Part shown: positions 47,968-58,900 of the stretch, one piece after another
How the letters are laid out: each line of letters opens with the position of its first letter
Position numbering within the stretch: position 1 is the stretch's first letter
DNA from: Desertivirga brevis
GTDB lineage: Bacteria > Bacteroidota > Bacteroidia > Sphingobacteriales > Sphingobacteriaceae
Direction of reading: 5' to 3'
DNA: 64,000 nt
Assembly (NCBI RefSeq): GCF_017355835.1
Contig: NZ_JAFEWF010000008.1
Span: forward strand, 1 to 64,000
Program-made: the position numbers and the translations under genes
The notes under the pieces: model-generated
Seen by the model: only the letters and a program-made list of their open reading frames with translations
Database searches by the model: none
Told to the model about the DNA's origin: nothing

Positions 47968-49641
47968 ATGAAAAAGATATTTAATGGAATTGCCAGTCTT
48001 TTAACAACGGCAGTATTGTTTTCTTCCTGCCAAAAAGTGGAAGTCGAAGTAACATCTGAGCTTACTCCGGAGGTTTTCCCTAAAACTGCTGCTCAGCTTA
48101 CTGCAGCCACTGGCCCGGTTTACATAAATTTAAGAAGCGACTATTCAGTAGCCTATTGGTTTTTGCAAAGTCTTTCAACTGATGAAGCAGTACTGCCATT
48201 CTTTGGTTCAGACTGGGTGGATGGAAACCGTTATCTGGAGACGCATCGTCATACCTGGACAAAAGATAATGGATCCGTTTCGGCTGTATGGAGTTATCTG
48301 AGTAATATAATTGGAACATCCAACCAAGCTCTTTCCATTATAGACCAGTCTGCTCCAGCGGGTAACGACAAGAGTACAACACTTTCTGAATTAAGAACGA
48401 TCAGAGCCCTGTCTTACTTCATGATGATGGACCTGTATGGAGGAGTACCTCTTGATACAGTTTATGGAAGCAAAGAATTAAAAGCAAAAGCACCCAGGGC
48501 TGAAGTATTCAGTTTTGTTGAAAAGGAGCTGAAAAATGCTATCCCTTATTTAAAGGGTATAACCGGAGCTAGTACCTATGGCAAGCCAACGAAATATATG
48601 GCTTATGCGATGTTGGCCAAAATGTACTTAAACTCGGAAGTTTATACAGGGACTGCAAGATATAACGAGTGTATCGCGGCCTGTGATCAAATTATAAGTT
48701 CTGGTTTATATGCAGTAGAACCCGCCTCCAGCTACTTGCAACAGTTTTATCCTACAAATGGTCCAAGCCAGAAGGAATTTATTTTTGCGATCCCTTATGA
48801 TGCGTCAACATCAAACGGTTATATGTTACATGCCCGTTATGACCTTAACAGGAATTTAGGTATTCGATATTCTTATTCGGGATCAACACCAGGGACTTAT
48901 ACGAACCCTGTAATGAATTTAAATACCGGTAATGGATTGTTAAATGCCAGACCGAGCGGTCCAAGGATGACAACAGCAGAATTCTATGCTAACTTTAATG
49001 ATCCTAATGACGTAAGAAACAAGCAATGGTTAAGCGGATTACAATACTGGCAGGATGGAAGTCCTATTATGGTGAGTACTACAAAGGGCGGCTACGACCA
49101 AACAGTAACAGGGGATGAAGCCAAAAAGTCTTACGTGTACCATCTTAATTTAACTCCACTTACCGGTTCAAGGTTTGGTGCTAATTCTTATGATTTAGGA
49201 AAGGATGAGATTGCCTGGAATACAGGTGTGAGGAACATTAAGTTCTATCCGGATTACACAAACACAGTAGGTAGAAATCAAAGTAATGATGTTCCGGTGT
49301 TCCGGTATTCAGATATTCTGCTTATGAAAGCTGAAGCAATTTTACGTGGTGGAACTCCTACTTTAGGGGCAACGGCTTTATCCCTGGTAAATCAGGTTAA
49401 AACTAACCGTACAACTTCTGGTGCTTACACCAGTATTAATCTTGAAGAGCTGTATAAAGAGAGAAGCAGGGAGTTTGCCTGGGAAAACTGGCATCGTAAT
49501 GATATGATCCGTTTTGGAAAATTTGAAGGAACCTGGGGCTTGGCCAAAACGAATTCGGATCTTTATCGCCGTATTTATCCTATCCCAACAACAGCAATGG
49601 CTACTAATCCTAATCTGGTGCAAAATCCAGGTTATAATTAA
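47968..49641 (+). CDS. SusD/RagB-type lipoprotein
   Basis: A 557-residue outer-membrane lipoprotein (MKKIFNGIASLL, lipobox FSSC). It has the canonical SusD fold: RTIRALSYFMMMDLYGGVPLDT near 145, YGKPTKYMAYAMLAKMYLNSEVYTG near 210, and the C-terminal RYSDILLMKAEAILRGG and LYKERSREFAWENWHRNDMIRFGKF. It pairs with the SusC just upstream to bind and import the glycan. A strong hairpin terminator follows the stop, so susC/susD may be made in excess of the downstream enzymes. Confidence 0.95.
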   Translation: MKKIFNGIASLLTTAVLFSSCQKVEVEVTSELTPEVFPKTAAQLTAATGPVYINLRSDYSVAYWFLQSLSTDEAVLPFFGSDWVDGNRYLETHRHTWTKDNGSVSAVWSYLSNIIGTSNQALSIIDQSAPAGNDKSTTLSELRTIRALSYFMMMDLYGGVPLDTVYGSKELKAKAPRAEVFSFVEKELKNAIPYLKGITGASTYGKPTKYMAYAMLAKMYLNSEVYTGTARYNECIAACDQIISSGLYAVEPASSYLQQFYPTNGPSQKEFIFAIPYDASTSNGYMLHARYDLNRNLGIRYSYSGSTPGTYTNPVMNLNTGNGLLNARPSGPRMTTAEFYANFNDPNDVRNKQWLSGLQYWQDGSPIMVSTTKGGYDQTVTGDEAKKSYVYHLNLTPLTGSRFGANSYDLGKDEIAWNTGVRNIKFYPDYTNTVGRNQSNDVPVFRYSDILLMKAEAILRGGTPTLGATALSLVNQVKTNRTTSGAYTSINLEELYKERSREFAWENWHRNDMIRFGKFEGTWGLAKTNSDLYRRIYPIPTTAMATNPNLVQNPGYN

Positions 49642-49668
49642 GAACTATTAATTACTAAAACTAAGTCT

Positions 49669-49700
49669 GCCTCCGGGCGAAATGTCCGGAGGCTTTGTTT
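49669..49700 (+). terminator. Hairpin after susD, probable partial terminator
   Basis: GCCTCCGG at 49669-49676 pairs perfectly with CCGGAGGC at 49686-49693 and TTTGTTT follows. It lies inside the long same-strand gene cluster, so it probably lowers rather than stops transcription. The ATG at 49682 lies in its loop and is not a credible start. Confidence 0.75.
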
Positions 49701-49714
49701 ATCTTGTTCAAAAA

Positions 49715-50704
49715 ATGCGAAAGCTTTTCCTTCTTGTTCCTGTTATATTCTTCTTAAGGTCTGTATTTCCTGCCACTGCTCAAGTGCTCATCCGGGATAG
49801 TGCTTTTGTAGCTTCTCCATCCAAAGCATTGGTTAGAGATCCCCTGGCTCTTAATTTTATTGCTATGGGCGACTGGGGCCGGAACGGAGATGATCATCAG
49901 AAAGAAGTGGCCAGGCAAATGGGAAAGACTGCCCGCGATACGAAAGCTCAGTTCGTAGTAGCAACAGGTGATAATTTTTATCCCAGTGGGGTGATCAGCA
50001 AATCTGACCCACTTTTTAAGTATTCCTTCGAAGATATTTATACCGATTTTTCATTGCAGTGGGATTGGTATGTGATACTTGGGAACCATGATTACAAGTC
50101 AAATCCTGACGCTCAGGTCGAGTATTCATCCATCAGCAGAAGATGGAAGATGCCTGCAAGATATTATTCAAAGACTTTTAATATCAATAATGATCCTTCA
50201 CAAAAGGTGCTTATGCTTTTTATTGACACAAATCCCTTAATTCCTGAATTTTATAAAAATCCCGAATATGGGCCGAATGTTAAGGGGCAGGATACTACCA
50301 AACAAAAACGCTGGCTGGAGAAAATGTTGCAGAACGCAGGGACTGACGTTAAATGGAAGATTGTTGTAGGTCATCACCCTATGTTTACAGGAGGTAGCAG
50401 GACTGAGGGCTACGATACAAAAGCCATTCGTAATTCTCTCAAGCCTGTATTAGATAAGTATAAGGTAGACGTTTATCTTACCGGGCACGAACATAGCTTG
50501 CAATACATAAAACCACCCGGAGCTACTCATCACTTTATTTCAGGCTCAGCTTCGGAAGCTACTCCAGCCCGTTTAGTAGATCACAGCAAGCTTTCTGCTT
50601 CTGACTATGGCTTTATGCTATTTTCAGTAAGTACTAACCAATTACGCGTGCAGGCCATCAATTATGAGGGGAAAATTCTGTATCACACACTTATTAAGAA
50701 ATAA
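49715..50704 (+). CDS. Purple acid phosphatase-like metallophosphoesterase
   Basis: This 329-residue exported enzyme has a signal peptide at 1-23 (ending ATAQ). It shows the tartrate-resistant acid phosphatase pattern: FIAMGDWGRNGDD, GDNFYPSG, VILGNHDYKSN, IVVGHHPMFTGG and YLTGHEHSLQYI, which carry the seven metal ligands. It should release phosphate from a phosphorylated glycan or inositol phosphate in the periplasm. MRKLFLL at 49715 is chosen because the earlier ATG lies in a terminator loop. The following gene is 27 bp away. Confidence 0.93.
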   Translation: MRKLFLLVPVIFFLRSVFPATAQVLIRDSAFVASPSKALVRDPLALNFIAMGDWGRNGDDHQKEVARQMGKTARDTKAQFVVATGDNFYPSGVISKSDPLFKYSFEDIYTDFSLQWDWYVILGNHDYKSNPDAQVEYSSISRRWKMPARYYSKTFNINNDPSQKVLMLFIDTNPLIPEFYKNPEYGPNVKGQDTTKQKRWLEKMLQNAGTDVKWKIVVGHHPMFTGGSRTEGYDTKAIRNSLKPVLDKYKVDVYLTGHEHSLQYIKPPGATHHFISGSASEATPARLVDHSKLSASDYGFMLFSVSTNQLRVQAINYEGKILYHTLIKK

Positions 50705-50731
50705 ATATTTTTCTTCCATTAAAAGATCCAT

Positions 50732-51979
50732 ATGATCGAACTGGCTTCAGCTGTTCCTGTTAATAACCCTTCTGCGGTAAAAGTTAATTCAAGGCTATTA
50801 TCTCTTGATGCGCTACGTGGTTTCGATATGTTTTGGATCATTAGTGGAGAAGAAATTTTTCATGGTTTTGCAGCTGCCATCAAGCAAAAGTACACTTTGG
50901 TGCAGGACCCCGAAAGCTGGCAGATAGCTATAGATTCAAGATTATCTGTGTTAGAAAAAATAATGGTCGGAATCAGTAATCAATTGCACCATTCGGTTTG
51001 GAATGGCTTTACATTTTACGATCTGATATTTCCCTTATTTATTTTTATTGCCGGTGTTTCTATGCCCTTCTCATATGCACGATACCTGGATGGCAATGAA
51101 ATTAAAGGTAGGGGAACAAAACGCCAGATTTATATTTCTCTGGTTAAACGTACAGTTTTATTGATCGTATTGGGAATGGTAGTTAATGGATTGCTCAAGT
51201 TTCAGGGATACGAAAGTACACGTTTTGCCAGTGTGTTGGGCAGGATAGCTCTCGCTTGTTTTTTTGCAGCTCTGATTTATTTAAATTGTTCTTTGAAAAA
51301 GCAGGTTATCTGGTTCGGGGTAATTTTGTTAGGGTACTGGGCAATGATGACTTTAATTCCGGTTCCTGTTTATGGCAATGGAATATTTACTCCGGCCGGA
51401 AATCTGGCTGCATTTATAGATCGCTTATTGCTTCCTGGAAAACTCCATCGTCAGGTGTATGATCCTGAAGGCTTGTTATCAACCGTCCCAGCTGTGGGAA
51501 CTGCATTACTTGGTGTATTTACGGGGCAGTTCTTAAGAACAAATGTTTTGATTAACTTAGAGTTTACTCCCGGCCGAAAGGGAGCAACAATGATTCTTGG
51601 AGGAATAGTAATGGTAGGTGCCGGCTTGATGTGGGATCTACTATTTCCGATTAACAAGATCATGTGGACGAGCTCATTTGTGCTTTTTGCCGGTGGCTTA
51701 AGCCTGTTAGTTTTTTCGATCTTTTATCTTGCGATAGACGTATGGGAATTGAAAAAGTGGAGCAAGCCGCTGATCTGGATCGGTACCAATTCAATTCTTA
51801 TTTATATGGCAGCTCATGGACTGGTTAATTTTCAGGCTAGCTCTGAGTTTATTTTTGGCGGTTTGATCAACCGAACTCCCGAAGTGTTTCATCATGCTCT
51901 TATTTGGATAGGTGTATTTGTAATTCAGCTATTCCTATTAAGGTTTTTATATAAAAGAAAAATGTTCCTGAAGCTGTAG
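50732..51979 (+). CDS. HGSNAT/NagX-like transmembrane N-acetyltransferase
   Basis: A 415-residue inner-membrane protein with about ten helices. The family signature RLLSLDALRGFDMFWIISGEE opens the first helix, and a conserved His is found in NQLHHSVWNGFTFYDLIFPLFIFIAGVSMPFS. The relatives are NagX/DUF5009 proteins and human HGSNAT, which moves acetyl from cytosolic acetyl-CoA across the membrane to terminal alpha-glucosamine. In lysosomes that step precedes cleavage by NAGLU, and a NAGLU homologue (GH89) lies two genes downstream. The pair therefore suggests handling of alpha-linked GlcN residues. Confidence 0.88.
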   Translation: MIELASAVPVNNPSAVKVNSRLLSLDALRGFDMFWIISGEEIFHGFAAAIKQKYTLVQDPESWQIAIDSRLSVLEKIMVGISNQLHHSVWNGFTFYDLIFPLFIFIAGVSMPFSYARYLDGNEIKGRGTKRQIYISLVKRTVLLIVLGMVVNGLLKFQGYESTRFASVLGRIALACFFAALIYLNCSLKKQVIWFGVILLGYWAMMTLIPVPVYGNGIFTPAGNLAAFIDRLLLPGKLHRQVYDPEGLLSTVPAVGTALLGVFTGQFLRTNVLINLEFTPGRKGATMILGGIVMVGAGLMWDLLFPINKIMWTSSFVLFAGGLSLLVFSIFYLAIDVWELKKWSKPLIWIGTNSILIYMAAHGLVNFQASSEFIFGGLINRTPEVFHHALIWIGVFVIQLFLLRFLYKRKMFLKL

Positions 51980-52023
51980 GGGGCGTGCAATTAAATAATT
52001 AAATAATTAATCATCAATCAACA

Positions 52024-53652
52024 ATGAACCAATTACAAACCGCAGACTATATCGTCTTCTTCATCTACTTCGTCGTTGTTGCTTTTTACGGCTACTATGT
52101 TTATCAGAAAAAGAAGACAAAGGAAGTCAGCTCAAAAGATTTTTTCCTGGCAGAAGGCTCTCTTACCTGGTGGGCAATTGGCGCTTCACTTATTGCATCA
52201 AATATTTCTGCCGAACATTTTATTGGAATGTCAGGTTCTGGATTTGCTCTCGGACTCGCCATTTCCTCTTATGAATGGATGTCTGCCGCTACTTTAATTC
52301 TCGTAGCAGTTTTCATTATTCCTGTTTACTTGAAGAATAAGATCTTCACCATGCCTCAGTTTCTATCAATGAGGTATAATGATAGTGTAAGTACCGTAAT
52401 GGCTATTTTCTGGCTGCTGGTTTATGTATTTGTGAACCTTACGTCAATCATTTACCTGGGGGCACTCGCTATTTCATCTATCTCATCAGTAAGCTTCGAA
52501 TTTTGCATTATTGCTCTTTGCATTTTCTCTATGATAGTAACATTGGGGGGAATGAAAGTAATCGGTTACACAGACGTTATTCAGGTTTGCGTACTAATTA
52601 TTGGTGGTTTGGTAACCACCTACCTGGCCCTTACATTACTGGCACAGCAATATGGTTTTGGTAAAGATATTTTAAGCGGCCTGGCAATTCTTAGAAGAGA
52701 GGCGCCTGGACATTTTCATATGATATTTGATTCATCGAACAAATACTATAACGAGCTGCCGGGTACCTCCGTTATTATCGGCGGGATGCTTATCAATAAT
52801 CTTGCATATTGGGGCTGTAATCAATATATCGTTCAAAGGGCTCTCGGAGCAGACCTTAAGACTGCGCGTAAAGGTATCCTTTTTGCAGCCTTCCTTAAGT
52901 TATTGGTTCCCCTGATTGCTGTACTCCCGGGTATCGTAATGTATGTATTGCACAACAAGGGGATGTTCCAGGCTGAAATGACAGTCAATGGTGTGTTAAA
53001 ACCGGACCATGCTTATCCAACCCTTATGAACTTATTACCTCCGGGCTTAAAAGGAATTGCTTTTGCTGCCCTTACTGCTGCAATAGTTGCTTCTCTTGCA
53101 GGAAAGGCAAATAGTATTTCGACAATATTTTCATTGGATATTTATAAGAAGTACTTTAACAAGGAAGCTGACGAAAGGAAGATGGTCCGGATCGGACGAT
53201 GGGCAGTTGTAGTAGCTATGACCATTGCAGCAATTGTTACTCCTGCACTAAAATCACTCGATCAAGCCTATCAATTCATTCAGGAATATGTAGGATTTAT
53301 TTCTCCCGGCGTATTGGCAATTTTCCTTTTGGGTTTTTTCTGGAAGCGTACAACCGCGAGTGCTGCTATGGCGGGAGCCTTACTAACGATTCCTTTGTCT
53401 ACTATTCTTAAGTTTTTACCAGTATGGACAAAGGGAGCATTTCCTGATTACCCTTTCCTTGACCGGATGACTATTGACTTTGTGATCATTTGTATTGTAA
53501 TGGTAGCAATAAGCCTGCTTAGTCAGCCTAAGGAAAGCAATGAAACTGTAATTGAAGTTGATACTTCCATGTTCCGCATTCATCCGAGCTTTGCCTTTGG
53601 GTCGGTTCTGATTACAGGAATACTCACAGCTCTTTATACAATTTATTGGTAG
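52024..53652 (+). CDS. SSS family sodium/solute symporter (SGLT-like)
   Basis: A 542-residue inner-membrane symporter with about 14 helices. It has KDFFLAEGSLTWWAIGASLIASNISAEHFIGMSGSG near the start, which holds the sodium-site region of the SLC5/SSS fold, GMKVIGYTDVIQV, YWGCNQYIVQRALGA and AALTAAIVASLAGKANS. It imports a monosaccharide or polyol produced by the periplasmic enzymes. The substrate could be a hexose, N-acetylhexosamine or myo-inositol; the SLC5 family includes both glucose and inositol carriers. It is co-directional with 13 bp before the GH89 gene. Confidence 0.92.
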   Translation: MNQLQTADYIVFFIYFVVVAFYGYYVYQKKKTKEVSSKDFFLAEGSLTWWAIGASLIASNISAEHFIGMSGSGFALGLAISSYEWMSAATLILVAVFIIPVYLKNKIFTMPQFLSMRYNDSVSTVMAIFWLLVYVFVNLTSIIYLGALAISSISSVSFEFCIIALCIFSMIVTLGGMKVIGYTDVIQVCVLIIGGLVTTYLALTLLAQQYGFGKDILSGLAILRREAPGHFHMIFDSSNKYYNELPGTSVIIGGMLINNLAYWGCNQYIVQRALGADLKTARKGILFAAFLKLLVPLIAVLPGIVMYVLHNKGMFQAEMTVNGVLKPDHAYPTLMNLLPPGLKGIAFAALTAAIVASLAGKANSISTIFSLDIYKKYFNKEADERKMVRIGRWAVVVAMTIAAIVTPALKSLDQAYQFIQEYVGFISPGVLAIFLLGFFWKRTTASAAMAGALLTIPLSTILKFLPVWTKGAFPDYPFLDRMTIDFVIICIVMVAISLLSQPKESNETVIEVDTSMFRIHPSFAFGSVLITGILTALYTIYW

Positions 53653-53665
53653 TTGAATTCTTTTT

Positions 53666-55873
53666 ATGCGATTAAAAAAAACTATTTTCTGTTTCATCCT
53701 ACTGCTGCCTGCATTGTTAAGCAAGGCTCAAATGAACAATCAAGCCGGAAAGGACCTGATAAGCCGTATCCTTCCAGCCCGGGCTAATTCTTTTATATTG
53801 GAAACAATCCCTGGAACAAGCGGGAAAGACGTTTTTGAACTGGAGAGCCGTGATAAAAAAATAATTATACGGGGAAATAATGGCGTAGCGCTGGCCTCTG
53901 GTTTGTATTATTACCTCACAGAATATGGGCATTGCCAGATAACCTGGAACGGCAGTAACCTTAAGTTGCCAAAGGTATTACCCGCAATACCAGGCAAGGT
54001 TAGAAAGGAAACCCCATATGAATACAGGTATTATCTCAACTATTGCACTTTCAACTATAGCATGAGCTGGTGGGATTGGAGCAGATGGGAAAAAGAGATC
54101 GACTGGATGGCGTTGCATGGTATCAACATGCCTCTGGCCATCACCGGCGAGGAGTATACCTGGTATTTGGTATATAAGGAGATGGGCTTCAGCGATGAAG
54201 ATCTGAAGGGCTTTTTTACAGGTCCTGCTTATTTTTCATGGTTTTGGATGGGAAACATAGATGGCTGGGGCGGCCCGCTTCCACTGAATTGGATGAAGGA
54301 ACATTTCGACTTGCAGAAGAAGATCCTGGAGCGGCAACGCTCTTTAGGTATGAAGCCTGTATTACCTGCTTTTACAGGCCACGTTCCTGCTTCTTTTAAA
54401 CAAAAGTTCCCTAAAGCCAAGCTGAAGGCAACTAACTGGACAAACGGTTTTGCAGATACTTATATCCTTGATTCTGAGGATCCGATGTTTGCCCGTATCG
54501 GGAAGATGTTCCTCGAGAAACAAACAGCTTTATTAGGTACAGACCATTTGTATTCTGCTGATACCTTTAATGAGAATGAGCCTCCTTCTGATGAACCAGA
54601 GTTTTTGTCTAAACTAAGTGCAAGAGTATATGAAGGAATGCGCCAGGCTGATCCCGAAGCTGTTTGGGTAATGCAGGGCTGGTTGTTTTATAGCGACAGG
54701 AAGTTTTGGAAAGAACCTCAAACCGAAGCTTTGTTGAAAGCTGTACCAAATGACAAAATGATATTGTTAGATCTTGCGACTGAAATTGAACCGGTATGGA
54801 AACGTACGAGTGCGTTTTATGGCAAGCCCTGGATTTGGAACATGCTACATAACTTTGGCGGAAACACAAATCTTTTTGGTCGTATGGATGTGGTTGCAGA
54901 GGCGCCGGCAGAAGCTCTTAACGATGCCAAAAGTGGAAATTTAAAAGGAATAGGGCTGAGCATGGAAGGAATTGAGCAGAATCCTGTGATGTACGAATTG
55001 ATGATGGATAACACCTGGAGAAAGGATGCAATCGACCTTAATAAATGGCTTCCAAAGTTTGTGTACAACCGTTACGGTACCAAAAATAAAGATGCTATAG
55101 ATGCCTGGAATATATTAAGAAAGACTGTGTATACAGTCCCGGCGGATAAGTACATCAGGGACGGTGCAGAATCTATTATACAAGCCCGGCCAACCACTGA
55201 TAGCTCAAGTAGATGGGCAAAAACAAAGTTAAATTATGAAGCTAAGGAGATCCTTCCGGCTTGGGATGCTTTAATAAAAGCTTCCGGCTCTTGTAAGAAT
55301 AGCAATGGTTTCCAGTATGATTTGGTGGATTTGAGCAGACAGGTTCTAGCAAACCACGCTTTACCTCTACAAAGAAAATTTGTAACAGCTTATGAGAAGC
55401 GGGATAAGCTAACCTTCAAGAAATATAGTGTGCAATTTTTAGAACTGATTTCTGATATGGATAGACTTTTGGCTACCCAAAAAGATTTCATGCTTGGACC
55501 ATGGGTTGCTGATGCGCGGGCCTGGGGCAGAACAGATAAGGAAAAGGCAATCTATGAGATGAACGCCAAAGATCTTATTACCCTTTGGGGAGATAAAGAT
55601 TGTCCTCTTAATGAATATGCATGCAGGCAGTGGAGTGGCCTTTTAAATGACTTCTATAAGCCAAGATGGCAAAAATTTTTTGCGGCAGTTCAAATGGACC
55701 TGGATGGTAAAAAGCCTTTGAATAAAGAGGAATTTGCTAAGGAAATAAAACAATGGGAATGGGATTGGGTGAATGCGAGGAAGGATTATCCTGTTAAACC
55801 TAGCGGAAATCCTGTTGAGGAATCGAAAAAGCTTTACCAAAAATATAGGAAACAGGTGGCAACCCTGTTTTAA
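53666..55873 (+). CDS. GH89 alpha-N-acetylglucosaminidase (NAGLU family)
   Basis: A 735-residue exported enzyme (signal peptide 1-19, SKAQ). An N-terminal domain precedes the barrel, which carries YLNYCTFNYSMSWWDW, EIDWMALHGINMPLAITGEEYTW, FWMGNIDGWGGPLP, the catalytic-acid region ADTFNENEPP (Glu near 303) and LSMEGIEQNPVMYEL (Glu434), equivalent to human NAGLU Glu316 and Glu446. An all-helical C-terminal domain follows. It releases terminal alpha-linked GlcNAc with retention. Known substrates are heparan sulfate ends and alpha-1,4-GlcNAc-capped mucin. Confidence 0.95.
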   Translation: MRLKKTIFCFILLLPALLSKAQMNNQAGKDLISRILPARANSFILETIPGTSGKDVFELESRDKKIIIRGNNGVALASGLYYYLTEYGHCQITWNGSNLKLPKVLPAIPGKVRKETPYEYRYYLNYCTFNYSMSWWDWSRWEKEIDWMALHGINMPLAITGEEYTWYLVYKEMGFSDEDLKGFFTGPAYFSWFWMGNIDGWGGPLPLNWMKEHFDLQKKILERQRSLGMKPVLPAFTGHVPASFKQKFPKAKLKATNWTNGFADTYILDSEDPMFARIGKMFLEKQTALLGTDHLYSADTFNENEPPSDEPEFLSKLSARVYEGMRQADPEAVWVMQGWLFYSDRKFWKEPQTEALLKAVPNDKMILLDLATEIEPVWKRTSAFYGKPWIWNMLHNFGGNTNLFGRMDVVAEAPAEALNDAKSGNLKGIGLSMEGIEQNPVMYELMMDNTWRKDAIDLNKWLPKFVYNRYGTKNKDAIDAWNILRKTVYTVPADKYIRDGAESIIQARPTTDSSSRWAKTKLNYEAKEILPAWDALIKASGSCKNSNGFQYDLVDLSRQVLANHALPLQRKFVTAYEKRDKLTFKKYSVQFLELISDMDRLLATQKDFMLGPWVADARAWGRTDKEKAIYEMNAKDLITLWGDKDCPLNEYACRQWSGLLNDFYKPRWQKFFAAVQMDLDGKKPLNKEEFAKEIKQWEWDWVNARKDYPVKPSGNPVEESKKLYQKYRKQVATLF

Positions 55874-55948
55874 ATACAGATTGAATCTTTAGTGACTTTC
55901 TTCCGGAAAGTTAATAGGAATACGTCGCAAATAAAATGTTTTTAATTC

Positions 55949-58900
55949 ATGATGAAGTTCTACGGGCTGTTATTATCAGCAGTAATTAATTTTTCCCTGC
56001 AAAGTTTGGCACAGGTAAAAGCCACGGTAGATAGTGCTGGAGAGGCTACCGTGCCTGCCGAGATTGAGAACCCTCAAATCTTAGGCATCAATAAAAGCCG
56101 GGCACATGCCACTTTAATGCCTTATGCAAATTTAGACGAGGCAATGGCAGGAAAGCGCTATGCATCTACCTTCGCTAAAAGTTTAAATGGAAAGTGGAAG
56201 TTCAATTGGGTCTCCTGGCCTCAAAAGCGCCCACAGGATTTCTATAAAGTAGAATTTGATGTTTCTGGCTGGAAGGATATAGAAGTACCTTCCAACTGGC
56301 AGATCAAGGGCTATGGAACTCCCTTTTACCGCAACATAGGGTATACCTTTCAAAAGGATTTTCCCCGGGTGATGAGTACTCCCCCTGAAAATTATACTGC
56401 TTATAAGGAACGGAATCCCGTTGGAAGCTATCGTCGCACTTTTACTGTTCCTGCATCCTGGAAGGGAGGGAGAACATTTATAACATTTGATGGGGTAGAT
56501 GCAGGGTTCTTCCTATGGATCAACGGAAAAAAAGTTGGCTATAGTGTTAATAGCCGCAATGCTGCGGAGTTTGATATCAGCGCTTATTTGAGATCGGGGG
56601 AAAACGTTATTGCTGTGGAGGTATACCAATACACAAGCGGTAGCTATCTGGAGGATCAGGATATGTGGCGGCTGAGTGGGATCTTCAGAAACGTTACCCT
56701 GTGGCGGGCACCTGAAACCCATATCCGTGACTTTTTTATAAAGACCGATCTTGATGAGAATTATAAAAACGCCACTACTTTGATTTCCACCAAAGTGACC
56801 AATTATTCTTCAAAGAAGATAAGCGGTAAAAAATTGCTTGCAACTATCTACAAGGGGCAGGATGTAATAAAGTCTGCCGAAGTCCAGGTACCGGAACTTG
56901 GAAAAGGGCAGGAGCGTGAGGTTAACTTAAGCATTCCTGTTACAAATCCTGATAAATGGACAGCTGAAACTCCATCTTTATATACCTGTGTGCTTCAATT
57001 AGTTGATAAAAATGGAGTATCGGAAATCTTATCGCAAAAGATAGGCTATCGAGAAATTGAGATCAAGGGGAGGGTATTCATGGTGAATGGTGTTCCTATA
57101 AAATTAAAGGGGGTTAACCGCCACGAGAACTGGCCTGAAGTTGGACATGCCATTACAGAGGCCCAGATGATCCGCGATATTGAGGTTATAAAGCAGGGTA
57201 ACTGTAATCACGTTCGTACGAGTCATTATTCTGATGATCCACGCTGGTATGAGCTCTGTGACCAATATGGTCTATACCTGGTAGCAGAGGCAAATGTGGA
57301 ATGTCATGGATTGATGGATCGTTTTAATGACGAACCTTTAATGAAGCAAGCGATCATCGATCGTAATGTGGCCAATGTTGAAAGTTTTAAAAATCATCCC
57401 TCGGTGATCATTTGGTCTTTGGGAAATGAGTGCGGAACAGGAGGAGGAAATTTCAGGACAGCTTTAGATATAGTTAAAAGATTGGATAGTTCACGTCCAA
57501 CTCATTATGAGGGTTTTTCTCGCGACAAAACTAATCCAGCTGATCTTGATAGTAAGATGTATTCACCTATAATTCCTTACGAGAATCCAAGTTGGAAGCA
57601 GAAGTTACTGTCATCGGTAGAATTAATCGCCGCTGACACGAGTTTAAAGAAACCTTTCTACTTATGTGAGTTTGCCCATGCTATGTTTAATTCTATGGGT
57701 TCATTAAAGGAATATGGAGATCTGTTCGATAAGTATCCTTCCATTCTTGGTGGTGCAATCTGGGAGTTTCAGGATCAGGGAATTTATAACAGAAGGGATC
57801 CTAAACATCCAATTCTAGCCTATGGAGGAGGATTTGGTGAGTTTCCGAATGATCATTATTTTATCCATAAAGGAGTAGTCAACTCAGAGCGGGAGGCAAA
57901 ACCCCACTACCCGGAAATGAAATATGTTTTCCAATGGATACGCGTTAAACCTATCGATCTTCAGAAAGGCTTGGTTTCCATCCGTAACAAGTATCAGTTT
58001 GTAAACCTGGATGGATTTGAGGCCATCTGGGAGTTAAGTGAAAACGGTGTTAAGCGGGATTCAGGAAAGATTGATATCAGTAACATTGGCCCCAGGTCTG
58101 AAAAGCAAATTTCCATTCCTTATTCTGAATCTGCAACCAACTCCGGGAGTATTTACCACATAAGGATTTCTTTTAAGCTAAAGCAAGATGAACTCTGGGC
58201 AAAGAAAGGAATCGAATTGGCCTCAGAACAATTAGAGCTTCCGGCAAGTACTCGAGTTGCTGCAAAGAAGGATCTGGGAGGAGCTGCTAAAGGTCCCAAA
58301 CTAACCGTTGAAGAAAAAAAAGATCTTATTTCTGTTAATGGTAGTATGTTCCAAGTGGTGTTTGATAAAGCAAAGGGGACGATCATTGACCTGGTAAGCA
58401 ACAATAATAAATTGCTCAAAGAAGGAGGGGGACCGGTATTGCATTTATGGAGAGCTCCACACCAGGAGGATGACATCTATGCAGATAAAGGATGGAATGA
58501 GTATGGATTGAAAGAACTTAACTGGAAGAAAGAGTCTTTGGTTGTTAATAAGCTTCCTGCAGGATCTGTAAAGGTTACTGTGCTGCTTAAGGGTTTAGGA
58601 AAAAAGGACTTTACTGTTAGCCATAAAGTAATATATACCATAACTGCAGACGGAAGTATTAGGGTTGAAAATGAAGTTAATTCTACTAAACCTGAACTGG
58701 TATTAGCCAGAATGGGTGTAAGAATGCTTCTGGATAAAAGGTATGAACAGTTCAGTTATTTTGGCAGGGGCCCAATGGAGAATTACTCCGACCGTAAGAG
58801 TGGTTCTGAAATAGGCATCTATAAAAGTACTGTAATGCAACAATTAACTCCTTACGAGAAACCCATGGAGTGTGGTAATCACGAGGATGTACGCTGGGCG

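Noticed and set aside
49682..49714. Extended start of the acid phosphatase at 49682
   Set aside because: The ATG lies in the loop of a strong hairpin, and the extension disrupts a normal signal peptide.
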